Assembly: GCA_020746875.1 (NCBI GenBank)
Contig: JAGTJL010000015.1
Span: 682,001-746,000, forward strand
Direction of reading: 5' to 3'
Origin: Rhexocercosporidium sp. MPI-PUGE-AT-0058
Taxonomy: Eukaryota; Ascomycota; Leotiomycetes; Helotiales
Length of the DNA: 64,000 bases
Shown in pieces: positions 35,267 through 46,157 of the stretch. The first letter of the stretch is position 1. Every line of letters begins with the position of its first letter. The translations under genes were made by a program, and so were the position numbers. A model generated the notes under the pieces. That model made no database searches and had not been told where the DNA came from. It saw nothing but the letters and a program-made list of their open reading frames with translations.

Positions 35267-35841
35267 TTTGACGGATGGAGATTCTCAAGTCTTGAATTTG
35301 AAGTGAGGTATCTGCAAGAGGCTGTATGTTAGCCTTCATGGGCTCTGAGCATGGAGAGTGCCCTCATGATTGACAAGAGGGTTCTTCAGCTCGTTGTTGA
35401 AAGAGAAGAGTAGTGTCGACATCTTTCAATCGCTATGGTCGCATCGCGTTGAGGTGGAGGAGGTGAGCTGCAGACTGCGCAGGCGCATTGATCGAGCCCC
35501 ATTTTCCCTCCCTTCCTCAACAGCTCAGTTCCCAGTCGCAGATTGAGTAGATGTCGATTTCTCCCTCTGCCTATCATGAAGGAGAATCGGGAAGTTGTTC
35601 CGGGAAATACATACCTCGTTTTGGCTGGTGGTCGAAATTGTTGTAGGAATGATGTTGTAAAAGTTTGAGGCTGGCGATTTTCGGTTTTTGCTCTGAGTGC
35701 GAGCCAAGAGTTGGCCGCTAAGCCTGTTGCACCCTAGACCCAAATCGCTTGGAACGATTTATCCCACATTACATTCGCGATCTCTCAACCCTTCAATTTT
35801 CAATCTAAATCTTTGAGGAAAGTCACTCACAAAAATTCAAA
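35267..35841. promoter_or_regulatory. shared promoter of divergent ribosomal genes uS8 and eS12
   Basis: 575 bp between start codons. A probable uS8 leader intron spans 35312-35614, leaving only about 230 bp for the two core promoters. A shared promoter would allow matched expression of two small-subunit proteins. The region near 35735-35760 is a good candidate for a common control element, but I do not recognise a named site. Confidence 0.6.
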
Positions 35842-36546
35842 ATGGTATGTTGCGCACTTTAATCCGATGTCTTGATCAATTCCAGATACATTTTCCCTCG
35901 ACCTGCGATCCAATTCTGTGCATGTTTTCTGGAGCCGGACTAATTCACCTTTCCACAGAGTGATCGAGAAGAAAGCCCAGTCGCAGAGGTCCCCGAGGCC
36001 GAGGAGGTTGAAGTTTCTGGAGATGCCGCATCCAAGGGACAGATGTCAGTTCTTGACGCCCTCAAGGGTGTCTTGAAGCTTGCTCTCATGCACGATGGTC
36101 TTGCTCGAGGTCTCCGCGAAGCCTCCAAGGCCCTCGATCGCCGTCAAGCTCACGTTTGCGTCCTGGTAAGTTTCTGAAGAGGAGCCTGCCGGAAATACCG
36201 CAGAGAAACATTCGGGCAAGTACTGACTCTGCCACTCAAGAACGAGTCCTGCGAGGAGGAGGCATACAAGAAGTTGGTCATTGCGCTCTGCTCCGAGCAC
36301 AAGATCCCCTTGATCAAGGTTCCCGATGGAAAGCAATTGGGCGAGTGGGCTGGTTTGTGTACGTACACTCGAAAGTTGGGGAACATATGCGAGGGGGTGG
36401 CATGCTAATGGGTTTCTGCAGGTGTCTTGGACCGTGAGGGAAATGCACGCAAGGTTGTCAACTGCTCATGCGTTGTCGTCAAGGATTGGGGTGAGGAGTC
36501 TCAAGAGCGATCGATCCTCCTCAACTACTTCAACACCGAGCAGTAA
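35842..36546 (+). CDS. RPS12: 40S ribosomal protein eS12, 150 aa
   Basis: Four coding exons: 35842-35844 (only the ATG), 35959-36165, 36241-36358 and 36422-36546. Intron 1 begins directly after the start codon with GTATGT. The product includes the acidic N-terminus ([16 protein letters not shown]), then [60 protein letters not shown] and [13 protein letters not shown]. This matches eS12, an L7Ae-fold protein on the beak of the 40S subunit. The isolated start codon is similar to the six-base first coding exon of eL39 in this window; early introns are common in ribosomal protein genes. Confidence 0.97.
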
Positions 36547-36815
36547 AGTGTTTACCACACAAAATGGACGGTACGGAGTTAGCTTTTCGATGGGTAGACA
36601 TTCGGCCATGCTAGGGTTTTCTTTACGATGTACTCTAGATATGATGCATACGGGTGGACAATCAATTGCATAGGGGAACCTCTGATCTACGTTTCCGAGA
36701 CCATGCTGGCGAATCCGAAGTTGTGACGATATATGGGATGCGCCAATACGCCAAACTCCATGACCCTTTCCTATACCCTATGAAATCTACAGGTACTCCA
36801 TGCTACCCAAAGTGC

Positions 36816-37322
36816 TCATTTCCTCCCTTCAACCATCAGAATATGATATCCAAATCCCGTCTTTACTTCAGCATATTTCGGACTTGCAAGCGTACTAGCC
36901 TCAAGCTCAAAAGCTTTCTCCTCGAAAGTAGGGTCCAAATCACCTCTCTTCTTCCAGCCCAAAGCACCTCCTGTATCCAGAACATTAGCAAAGAGGCCTA
37001 CAAATCTCTGCCAACCACATGAATACATACCAGCCCGCGCCTTGTCTTCCGAGAACTCCTTTGCAACTTCATCAAACTTCGCACCGCCCTTCAATTTCTC
37101 CAGAGCTTCTTCCTTCTTCGCATGTTTTTCGCACTGTATAGCCCATCAATTCCCTACTCACTCGAAAGCTGACTCCAGATCGCATACCAGAATATGCCTA
37201 ACATTCACAAACTGCGCCCCCTTGACCTTCCCTCCCTTCTCCTCCTTCTCATCCGCTGGTTTCCCTTTCCCCTTTCCCTTCACTGCCCCTCCTTTATCGC
37301 CACCTTTGCCTTTTGGTGGCAT
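36816..37322 (-). CDS. PIN4: parvulin-type peptidyl-prolyl isomerase PIN4/Par14, 130 aa
   Basis: Exons on the minus strand are 37322-37188, 37133-37031 and 36970-36816; phases fit. The N-terminal 35 residues are Gly/Lys-rich (MPPKGKGGDKGG start), the flexible nucleic-acid-binding tail of Par14/PIN4 proteins. The parvulin domain follows: VNVRHILCEKHAKKEEALEK, GAKFDEVAKEFSEDKARAGG, LGWKKRGDL and VKTGFGYHILMVEGRK. It lacks a WW domain, which separates it from PIN1/ESS1. It catalyses cis/trans isomerisation of proline peptide bonds; relatives function in ribosome biogenesis, which fits its place beside ribosomal protein genes only loosely. The length matches the family. Confidence 0.94.
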
Positions 37323-37833
37323 CTTCGCAGATGGTAGGTAGGTGGTAGATGCGATGTAGGTTTGTTGCTGGATGGGCTTGTCGCCAGGTCGTGGGTGAGG
37401 GGTTGATGATCAGGTACAGGCACCGTACGACGTTCCAATGGAGGGGCAGATTGCCTGGAACCCTTGCAGTCCCTGGACTTTTTAGCGGGGTACAGGATGA
37501 AAAAGTCTCACTTCACACCAATGTCATCCAGCAAACGTCGACTTTATGCATTCGATTTTCTTATGTTTGTGCAAGATTCCATGAAGTTCAATGGCTCATC
37601 TAATTTTCATCTATGAGCTGTCTATCATTCAATCAAAATAATTCATAAATTCAATTTCTTGTCGGCATAGCCCTTTGTACCTGTCACAGTACAGTTTGGC
37701 GGCCAGCAGTTACTAGCTGAGGACAGCTTTTGAGACGATCTTATTAAAACCTTCTCAAGTCTCAACTTAACGACTTCAAAGAAGTACCATTCATTCTATC
37801 ATCGGCATATAATTCTATCAGTATCCGAACATC
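37323..37833. promoter_or_regulatory. shared upstream region of PIN4 and cysteine dioxygenase genes
   Basis: About 510 bp between two divergent starts. It must contain both promoters. I recognise no named element. Confidence 0.45.
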
Positions 37834-38665
37834 ATGACTCCATCAATAGCCCAAGACACCCTCGGCTCTGGCTCAATACATTCTGCACCTGGCAACCCCT
37901 TCCAAGTTCTCATCTCAGATCTCTCCAAAATCCTCGGTCCATCATCCGGTCTCGATTCCTCAGACATAAACATCCAGGAACTTCAAAAACTTATGGAAGA
38001 TTACATTTCCTCCGAGAAGGACTGGGCGAAATATGGTTTTGAGGATCTGAGTCGGGGATACACGAGGAATTTGGTAGATGAAGGGAATGGGAAGAGCAAT
38101 CTCGTGAGTTACACTTCCTCTCACACCAGCTATATGCGAACCTCCAATCACGCAAGTAGCACATGCTCAGACTCTTGGAGAATGAATCAAACAAGCTGCT
38201 GACCACTTACAGTTAATTCTCGTCTGGACACCCAACAAAGGCAGTCCGGTCCACGATCACGCGGACGCACACTGCCTCATGAAAGTCCTGAAAGGCACAC
38301 TGAAAGAAACGCGATTCGATTTCCCTCGGAACAACGCCACAGCGCCTCAAGTCATTAAAGAGACTCTGTATCATCAAGGAGAAGTCACGTATATGGCTGA
38401 TGAACTGGGCTTGCATAAGATTTCGAATCCAGATGAGAAGGAGATTGCCGTGAGCCTACATCGTAAGTATTCTGGGCCATAGCTCGCTTTAGGTGGAGAA
38501 GAGACGAGAAGAGGTCTGGTGAGAGTAGCTAATGGAGAGATAGTTTACACACCACCTAATGCTGCGAAAGAAGGATGTAATATCTTCAATGAGATGACTG
38601 GGAAGAGGTCACATGTCACACAGAGTAATTTCTACTCTGTGTTTGGGAAGAAGGTCGCAGCATGA
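37834..38665 (+). CDS. CDO1: cysteine dioxygenase type I, 213 aa
   Basis: Three exons: 37834-38103, 38213-38462 and 38544-38665. The cupin motif [11 protein letters not shown] holds iron ligands His104 and His106, and Cys111. The third ligand is the His in ELGLHKISN. The Tyr in SLHLYTPPN is the equivalent of the mammalian tyrosine that forms a thioether cofactor with that cysteine. [13 protein letters not shown] and [10 protein letters not shown] are also family blocks. The enzyme oxidises L-cysteine to cysteine sulphinate in the cytosol, starting cysteine breakdown and controlling thiol levels. The length is standard. The SKP1/sconC gene elsewhere in this window also connects to sulphur control in Aspergillus, but a link here is speculative. 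Confidence 0.95.
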
Positions 38666-38973
38666 AGTCGCCAACACTGGCGTTCCACGTTTGACCAAGA
38701 CAGAAGTCTGCAGGATTGTGTATTTGTCCTGCTGTACATTATTAGCGAGCATGAGTAAGTATGAACGGATGGAATTATGGCTGTATAAGGGATGGTGTTG
38801 TCAGACAAGCGAGAAGGAGAAAGGAGTTGGTACACTGGACTTAGACCTAACCTAGAATTTTAGACATAGGAAATACCCAACTTTCTCATTACCAGAATCT
38901 CCGTCTCTAGTCCACTGAGAGCTCGGTCTAGAAAACTTCTCTAATTCCTAATTTAGATAGGATATTCAAAAAT
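38666..38973. other. intergenic region
   Basis: About 300 bp of 3' flank of the cysteine dioxygenase gene. No gene is seen. Confidence 0.4.
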
Positions 38974-39751
38974 ATGAAATCTCTCCTCCTTTCCACCACC
39001 TCGTATCCTCCACTCCCAAGCCCTTACAACCCCACCAACACTTCTCCTAAAACAATCACCCAGCATACACCAATCAAGATGTCTAAACCCCCTTCCCTCC
39101 TAAACCTCCCCACCGCACCACAAGACACACTCCCCCACCCACCCAGCACCCCCTCGCCCAAGAAGCAAGCTACCACTTCCCCCTCTCACCATGGTTCCAT
39201 CTCTCGACCTCTCTCTCAGCAAAAGAAAAGGACGAGTCCATTCTCCCTTCCTCCCAACACCAAAGCGACCCTCCCAGAAATCACGCCCACGGAACCACTT
39301 TCTTTCTCGCCACCACCTACCTACCAACATCAAGTCCGGATCGAAATCCAAGACAGCAACCACCATAGCCAGAGAGGTTAGATCTGACTCTAACTCTCAC
39401 TCTGAGTTCGAGGCTAGATCTGGGAGTAAGAGACCCGAAGCACCAGGCGTAGCAGCAACAGAGTTCGAGCGCGAAGTCTATAAACGCGCACTAGCGGAAT
39501 GAGAAGAGAGCCATGGGTTCATCAAACGGTTTGCCGAGAGGTAGGTCGATGGGAGATTGTTGAGCGTTAAGGATGAAAAGTATAGGGAGTTGGTTGAGGA
39601 GTTTAGGGTCAGTCAGAAGATAAAGCCGGGGAGAGTAGGCGGAGCGAGTCCTAGGGTTGGTGTAAACGGCGGTGTTGTGAAGAGGGAGAAGTCCAATTTG
39701 AAGGGGATCCAGGGGATGAAGAGAGTTCTGAAGGGCCTCGCGAGGAACTAG
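38974..39751 (+). pseudogene. decayed reading frame with two transition-type stops
   Basis: From about 39191 one frame stays open to 39751 except for a TGA (39500-39502) and a TAG (39542-39544). On each side the translation looks natural: EFEREVYKRALAE, then EESHGFIKRFAER, then VDGRLLSVKDEKYRELVEEF, which reads as one charged helical domain. TGA would arise from TGG and TAG from CAG by single G:C to A:T changes. The 5' part (38974-39381) is Pro/Ser-rich in another frame (MSKPPSLLN... start at 39079), so a frameshift may also be present. I do not recognise the family. It may be a pseudogene, or an expressed gene with unseen introns; no donor/acceptor pair removes both stops. Confidence 0.4.
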
Positions 39752-40119
39752 ATTACTCCATTTGCATGGCTTAGGGCTCAGGCTTCTGAGACGATGTTAC
39801 CATGGTCTTTTCTCAGAGAATCGGGTAGTGAAATGTTCCCATCACTAACTAGAAAGCACAGAATGCCGAGCACATAGATAAAGGGCTTCTTTTGAATCGT
39901 ATTCTTGTATTCATCTACTTTTCAGTTCTGTCTACTTTCATCTGAGTGAGAACCTGCAAAAATCAAAACCATCCATATCCGTCATGCATCGGTACCTTCA
40001 CAGCTCTGTTGCACAACTTTTTGTCCATGTGAGAACTCCTTCGCAAATGCAGTCATACCAATCCCATCCCAATGCATAGCAATCATCATAATCATCATAA
40101 AAACAAAATCGAAACCCGT
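39752..40119. other. intergenic region
   Basis: Between the decayed frame and the 3' end of PUS7. It should contain the PUS7 3' untranslated region. No gene is seen. Confidence 0.45.
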
Positions 40120-43100
40120 TTATCTACCACCGCTGAAGTCGGGCTTGTAGGTCTTGACACCACCAGCCTTCATCAGCTCCCGGAGAGCCATGGTCGCGTA
40201 CTGGCTAGAGCCAAGTGCGAACTTGACAATAACTGCAACTTTTGCCTCTGGCTCCTTTTCTGTCTTCTCATCCTTGATGGCAGTAGACATGGTTGGTGAA
40301 GCTGGAGCAGTAGATATCTCAGCAGCTGGTCGCTTTGGTGCAACCTCAGCTTGACCGGAAGAGCTTGAACCCACTGTCTTGGTAGTTGGTGATTGGGGAT
40401 CATTGTCGGACATGGGAATGTCAATCTCCTCCTCACCAATGAGCTTCTTGGTCTTAACGCCAGTTCGTTGGGTGAAGTCCTCAGGGTTTGTCTGAACCCA
40501 GGTCTCCTTGATGACTGGGGCGCTGACCGACTCGTTGCTTGGCTTGCGGTTTACTCGTTCGATTTCTGCAGCTGCGTTCTCCACTGCCTCCGCAGCGGGG
40601 ATAGTCTTTCCAGCATTGGCCCAAAGACCCATGTTAGGGTTGTTTGCGTGCCGAGCTTTAGCGATGGAGATATCGTCTCCGCCACCAGGATATCTGGAGT
40701 TGTCTCCATTGCCTCCGTAGTCTCCTCGGCCGCCACGTTCTCCACGTCCTCCTCGACTGCCTCGACCTCCGAAGCTGTTTCTGCTGTTATCCTGCCGGTT
40801 GTTGAAACTGGGTGGAGGAGGACGAGCGGGCTCTCCACGAGAAAGTCTCAACTTCTCCAAGTCGGTTTCCACCAACTGCTCCTCTTCGTTCTTGTAGAGC
40901 TTGAGCTCAAAGGTACAGTCGCCACCAAGTCCGGCCATGAGCTTCCGGTAACTTCCAGACAAACTGAAGTCCTTGATGCTTCGACGCATGTCTGCTGGGT
41001 CAAGACCACCACCACGCTCGCTGCCCATGAATTCCTTGTAAAAGTCGCCGATATCGTTGGCAGGATACTCAACGTCAAAACCGGGGAGAGGAAGGACGAT
41101 ATCAAAGATGGTGAACTGTCCACTCGTGGCTTCCTCAGCGGTCAATGGGCGAGCACGCTCATAAACATCGTCACGGGTGAGAGACGAGTCATCAAGGGCT
41201 GCGTGAACGACGACTTCTCCACTCTCATCGACTTCATCTTTGACTTCAGTCGCAGTGGTGGAAGATACAAGAACCAGGTCGCCCTCGATAACGTTGGATC
41301 CGTATCTACTCCAGCGTTCACTCGCAACGAAGTTCCAAACCAAAGACTGGTATGCATGGACATACATTGTACGAAGGTTGCGATGGATAGAAGAAATAGC
41401 TCCACTGAAATCGTCCTTGCCATTTCTTTGCGTGAGGTAACGAATGACAGAGGCTTCAGCGGAAAACTTCTTTGGCAGCTGACTCAGAACTTCGTGTGAG
41501 GATCGGCCAGATCTGAAGGCTTGGATAGCCATAGCACGTTCCCGATCGTCTTTCGAAGCTCTGTCGCCCTTTGCAGATGAGTCTTTGAGAGATTCCTCAT
41601 TGAATGTCAAGATGGCATCAACAGCGCCCTTGAAATTCCCTTGGAGAATTTTCAAACCGATCTCATCAGTTCCGATTCCAAAGGTGCCGAAACGTTGAAG
41701 ACCGAAGTAGTTGAGGAAGCCATGCTGTTGCAGGTGCTTTACAGCTTCACCAACGACCTTTTGGCCCAGTACCATTCTAGCTTCCGCATCCAAACCAGCA
41801 TCATCACCGAAGTGGCAATCACGCAGAGTAATGTGGAATTGGTTGCCACGCAGCTCTCCAAGCACAAGCGGGTGCATCGAGTACTCGAAGTTGCCGATGC
41901 GAGAGTTTGAGTGAAGCTGGTGGTTCAATCTTGCTAGATCTTCCTCTCGTTGGCGTTTGATACTAACACGCTGAACGGTGACGGCTCTTCGATCCTTGGT
42001 GCCAGCAAAGTTGAAGTCTCTATTCTTAACGCGTAATCTGGACGCCAAGAAGGAGACCACTTCCATCGTATCCTTGTTCTCCTTGTAGACTGAGAAGTGC
42101 AGATATTCGCCACCCAGTTCCTTCCATCCTAGCTTGCCAGAAGGCTGACCACGTTGCTGTTCCTGTCGAGGATTCTTGTTCCAATTGCCCTTCTTGGCAC
42201 GGGTTGCAGCAGCAAAGATTTCGATGGCGGAGGTCTCGATGGATGCAGTGTCGATCTTACCATCGAATATGCGGCGAACGTCGGCATGAAGGCTTCCACG
42301 AACATCCTTGTCATAGATGGGCTCAGAGGTGAGAACACCAAAGAAGGCTGGCTTAGCATCTGGTTTGGAGAGGATATTCTTGTACATGGCAACGATCTGA
42401 GCCTTCAAACTCGATCCGAAATGATCAATAAGCAGCTTTTCGTCTTCTGGGGAAAGGACAAAACCCTTCGCTGAAGCAGCACCATTGGTGGGACCTGCGT
42501 CCGAGCCTTCGGTCTTGATGCCTGCAGACTTGGTGGTTGGTGAAGTGGACGTGTCTGCGGCTTCCTGTGCGTGGCTTAACTTGTTGTCATCTCCTTCGAC
42601 CTTGACGACGGCTGAAGTAGAGTCCGCAGCGGCAGCAGATTGTGGCTCCTTGCTTCCATTTGTCTGTCACGAGGTTAGCTGTCTGTCTTCGAGGATCGAG
42701 TAGAGAAGTGAAGCCGCAGAGTCCAACTCTAGACTGGGATCCTCCACAACGTACCTGGTTGGTGTCACCGTTGGCAACAGTGGAGGAAGTTGGGTGGGCT
42801 AGGGCATTCTCCTTCTCGTCCTTTTTGAGTTGTCAGTGGATGGGCTTGAAGTATATTTGAGATTGCGCAGTCGCAAGAGCTATCAAAACTCACCTTGGAG
42901 GCAGGTTTGGCTGATTGTTGGGCGGTATTTTGAGGTTTCTGTGGAAGGTCAGCGGGCTGTTCAGAGTGATGTCGTGAAATTCTTAATGCCGAACTGAAGC
43001 TTAACTCGTCGTGACTGAGTAAGAACCAAGGATGGAGAGCAGATCATAAATGCAAAGCTATGATGGGTGGAAAGAGCGTACTTTGGTTCTGACAGTGGCC

Positions 43101-43713
43101 TTATCATTGGTAAGGTGGGCAACGGTACCATCTGGCATGATCTCGTTGACCAAGAAATCCGTGTATCTAATTAATTGATTGTCAGCAATGATCTCAAGTA
43201 GAAGCGTACATGGCCGTGAACGCATTGAAATACAAAAAAGCCATTTCGACCTGATTGTGGAGGAGTATATGGTGAAGTCGAACCAAACGGGAAGCCAAAC
43301 ACCACAAGCAATTGACACGCGATCTGGTTTGCTCGTAGGGAAGAGAAAGATGAGAATGCACAGGAAGATACAGCAAGAATCTAGAATTGAGTGGGGAGGG
43401 AATAGAGTGCTTACCGTTGCTTCAGTACACCTTGGAAACCAGGATTCTCGCTGTTGACGAAATGGGTGATTCCAACGGCGATTTCTTTCTCAGGCTGGAA
43501 GCCAGTATCTGAAATGACAACGCGAGTAGCGTGGGGGAGGAGAGGATTGTCCATGTTGGTAGAAGTCGTATTGGTGTTGTCGGTGTTGGAAGTTGGCTGC
43601 GCTGCCATTAGACTGTGTTGGTTGTTGGAGAGAGCAGGAAGAGGAAGAGAAATGGAGGAGGTTCTCTGTTTCTTTAAAGGAGGCTCCATGGCGGTTGTGG
43701 GAGGGCTAGTCAT
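40120..43713 (-). CDS. PUS7: multisubstrate tRNA/mRNA pseudouridine synthase PUS7 (TruD family), 1012 aa
   Basis: Five exons on the minus strand: 43713-43415, 43166-43082, 42938-42894, 42820-42755 and 42663-40120. Small exons 3 and 4 (45 and 66 nt) are phase 0. The TruD catalytic motif FAGTKDRRAVTVQRVS carries the essential Asp. Other family blocks are PLVLGELRGNQFHITLRD, HGFLNYFGLQRFG, VHAYQSLVWNFVASERW and DIVLPLPGFDVEYP. The N-terminus has a lysine-rich signal (PLKKQR) and Thr/Asn-rich linkers, then YTDFLVNEI. Between the core and the last conserved block (SSQYATMALRELMKAGG) lies about 220 residues of low complexity with an RGG-rich stretch (SRGGRGERGGRGDY). Yeast Pus7 has 676 residues, so this one is much longer. 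It should isomerise U13 and U35 in tRNAs and U35 in U2 snRNA, mostly in the nucleus. Confidence 0.94.
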
Positions 43714-44124
43714 GCTAGGCGAGGTAATAGGGCAGGGTTTTCTCGATTGATATTGTTGTTCACTTTTTCAATTGAATTCACCTGCAAAATTGAACGTGTT
43801 CACCTTTTGTTTGCAGCTGCACGAGAGTCGTTGATTTGAAGATTTAGAATTGTACTAGCGCCACAGCTTAAAAAAGTGGCGTACTCGCTTCGGCGGCCGC
43901 TTGCTACGGTGACCCGCCCCCGCCTCCCACATCATGACAGTCAGTCTATCTCTACCTAAACCTTCAACTTTCTCATCCAGCTTCCTCCCTCGCTCCTCTC
44001 TTTCAGTCCCGCTGTGTTAACCTCCCTTCCTGCTTCACAACACAATAATTACTCTATGATTCCGTATAACTTCCATGTTTACTACGTGACACGAATTTCC
44101 AGCCTCCGCGTATCATCTATCTCA
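43714..44124. other. intergenic region
   Basis: About 410 bp between the PUS7 start and the SRA gene stop, both on the minus strand. It should carry the PUS7 promoter. No gene is seen. Confidence 0.5.
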
Positions 44125-46157
44125 TCAGTCATGAAGATAACTTGGCTTCCTCGCCACAACCGTGTATTTTCGAATTCCTTCCTGCAGTGCTTTTGACTTA
44201 ATGAATTGCTCCTTGTCGGTCAGCTGTTCCTCTTCAAGCTCTCTCAATTTACCGAAGGCCACATCCCCTTCTCGCAGTCGAAAGTCTTCATTCATCATCT
44301 TCTTGTACAGATCCCAATCGTCCAGTTGTGATGGTTTGGGCAATTGGAGAACTTCGTGCAACGGCCTCTGGTTGGTGACTCTTTCTAGCATGATTGTGCA
44401 ACGATAAATATCCTTGTTTTCGTCCAGAAGCTTATGACCGAATTGTCTGACAACATAGCTTCATCCTTAGAGTCAGCATACACTTCGCATTCTCAGCGGG
44501 TACTAGGTTGTCACCCACAGTCCATCATATCGAATGCCAGCCTTTGGAGCGTATTTGCTCTTAAGGTTGCTGCCTCTCAAGACCCGGATTGGCTGACCAC
44601 GGTTGCAAGCCATCAATTTCATCGACTCGTCTGTTCCTTGGCTTATCCTGGTGTATTCGAACAAGTTAAGGGTTGGGCCACTAATTTCTTCTCCTGCCAA
44701 CAACGCCAAGGCAACAACCCCAGTTATTCCAATAGTCAACATCTTATCCGCTATGAGAGATCAGCGAGTTAGCAATGTGTCTCTACACCTCTAGGGTGAC
44801 TTTGAGGCTTCGAATATATTAGAGGGGGGAAATTACCTAACCCCACTGCACCATCGCGAAGAGCACCATGTATGTTGAGCCACCAGCTCAAAAGTAGTCA
44901 GCTCAGTCCACTAACGACCTGTACGGTATTCAGTGAAGATGGAGGACATACTCTCCTGGAGTAAAGTTCAGATTACCCTCCAAGTCGGCAGGCTGTGCAT
45001 AGGCTACATTCCAAGTCTGGGCATGACCTCCTTCCTTTGTAACGAGAGTGAGGCCACGGAGGGCACCGTTGGTCTTCATTTGCTCCATACGTGGTTTCTG
45101 AATGTTGAAATATACCCCCTTGAATCTTCTCTCCCATTTCCGCTTCAAGGAACGCGATTTGATGAATATAGCCTCTTGATCTCGGTCTATGCACATTGTT
45201 TTTGAGGAGCCGAGAATTTCTTTTAGAAGCTGATCAAAGCGGGTCTGTATGACCAGATCAATTTCTGTCGAAGGCCGTGGTGAGAGCTCGTCTCGTAACA
45301 GCGCATCGAGAAGTAAGCTCAGCTCTTCGATGTTACTCGTCGGGACTATTCCTTTTGTCTAGAATTTGCTTGTTCAGTGTCTACTCCCCATTAACCCCTT
45401 GGATTTTGAAGTAAATTGCTCACATTCAGTGCCACGCGCACCTCATTCGTCATGTCAAGCAAAGAGTCAAAGTCCCAATCACCATCATCTCCAAGGGAAG
45501 ATCCGAAGGACCTGATCGATTTGATGGATTGGTCAGACTTGCCAGACTGGAAAGAGCCTACCAGAGATGTCGGTCTCGATGTGGTCAAAGGCGAGCCAGA
45601 GAGTCGAATCGGTGCTTTTGCAAGGTTAGCACTCTTTACTTTCTCTCTTGACTCCACCTACGGGGCTTTGAATCCTGGGATGTGCTCAGATTCCTTTGCA
45701 AGCTATCAGCACCTCCGTCCACGGCAACACCAGCGCCCTTAAAGCTCTCTAAAAAACTATCTTTACGAGCCGTTCCAAGTGGTGAGATGCAGAAGCTGGC
45801 GATCGAATCCACATCGTTGGCATCAATAGATGACTTTCTCGGTAGGATGGTAATCGGAAGCCTCTTAGCCGTGGTTGTGCAAGGTAAGCCGACATGTTGC
45901 TTGGTATCCGGACAGTCCTCAGAATCTGGAGACGTTGCAGCACTCGTGCCGACGGAATCGATAGTGCTCACTGCACTTGAGGTAGTTGCTGTCGAGTTGG
46001 AGACGGGCGAGGCGGCTTCAGATGCGCGAGGGGCTGGAATTAGGCATGGCGAAGGTCTCTTGGGTTTCTCGGTGCTGTGTGACGTGGAGAATGGGTTTCG
46101 GAACGATAGAGCTCTGAACCTGGAGGGAGAGATCGCGTCTTGGTTCTTTGGCGCCAT
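44125..46157 (-). CDS. YDG/SRA domain protein, 569 aa
   Basis: Six exons on the minus strand: 46157-45662, 45614-45424, 45358-44952, 44886-44837, 44750-44519 and 44458-44125. All phases agree; some acceptors are unusual (AAG, GAG). The N-terminal 230 residues are Ser/Pro-rich and probably disordered. A helical region follows (NIEELSLLLDALL, TRFDQLLKEIL). The SRA domain spans about 355-500: WWLNIHGALRDGAVGL, GVVALALLAGEEI, NLFEYTRISQGTD, RGQPIRVLRGSNLKSKYAP, and the hallmark YDGLYVVRQFGHKLLDENK. SRA domains flip and bind modified cytosine in DNA; UHRF1 uses one to read hemimethylated CpG. There is no RING, PHD or SET domain, so this fungal version is a stand-alone reader. A role in DNA methylation or silencing is inferred. 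The last ~70 residues are charged. Confidence 0.85.

Noticed and set aside
40393..41499. 368-codon plus-strand open frame
   Set aside because: It is wholly antisense to the long last exon of PUS7, has no family motif, and the opposite strand encodes clear TruD blocks.
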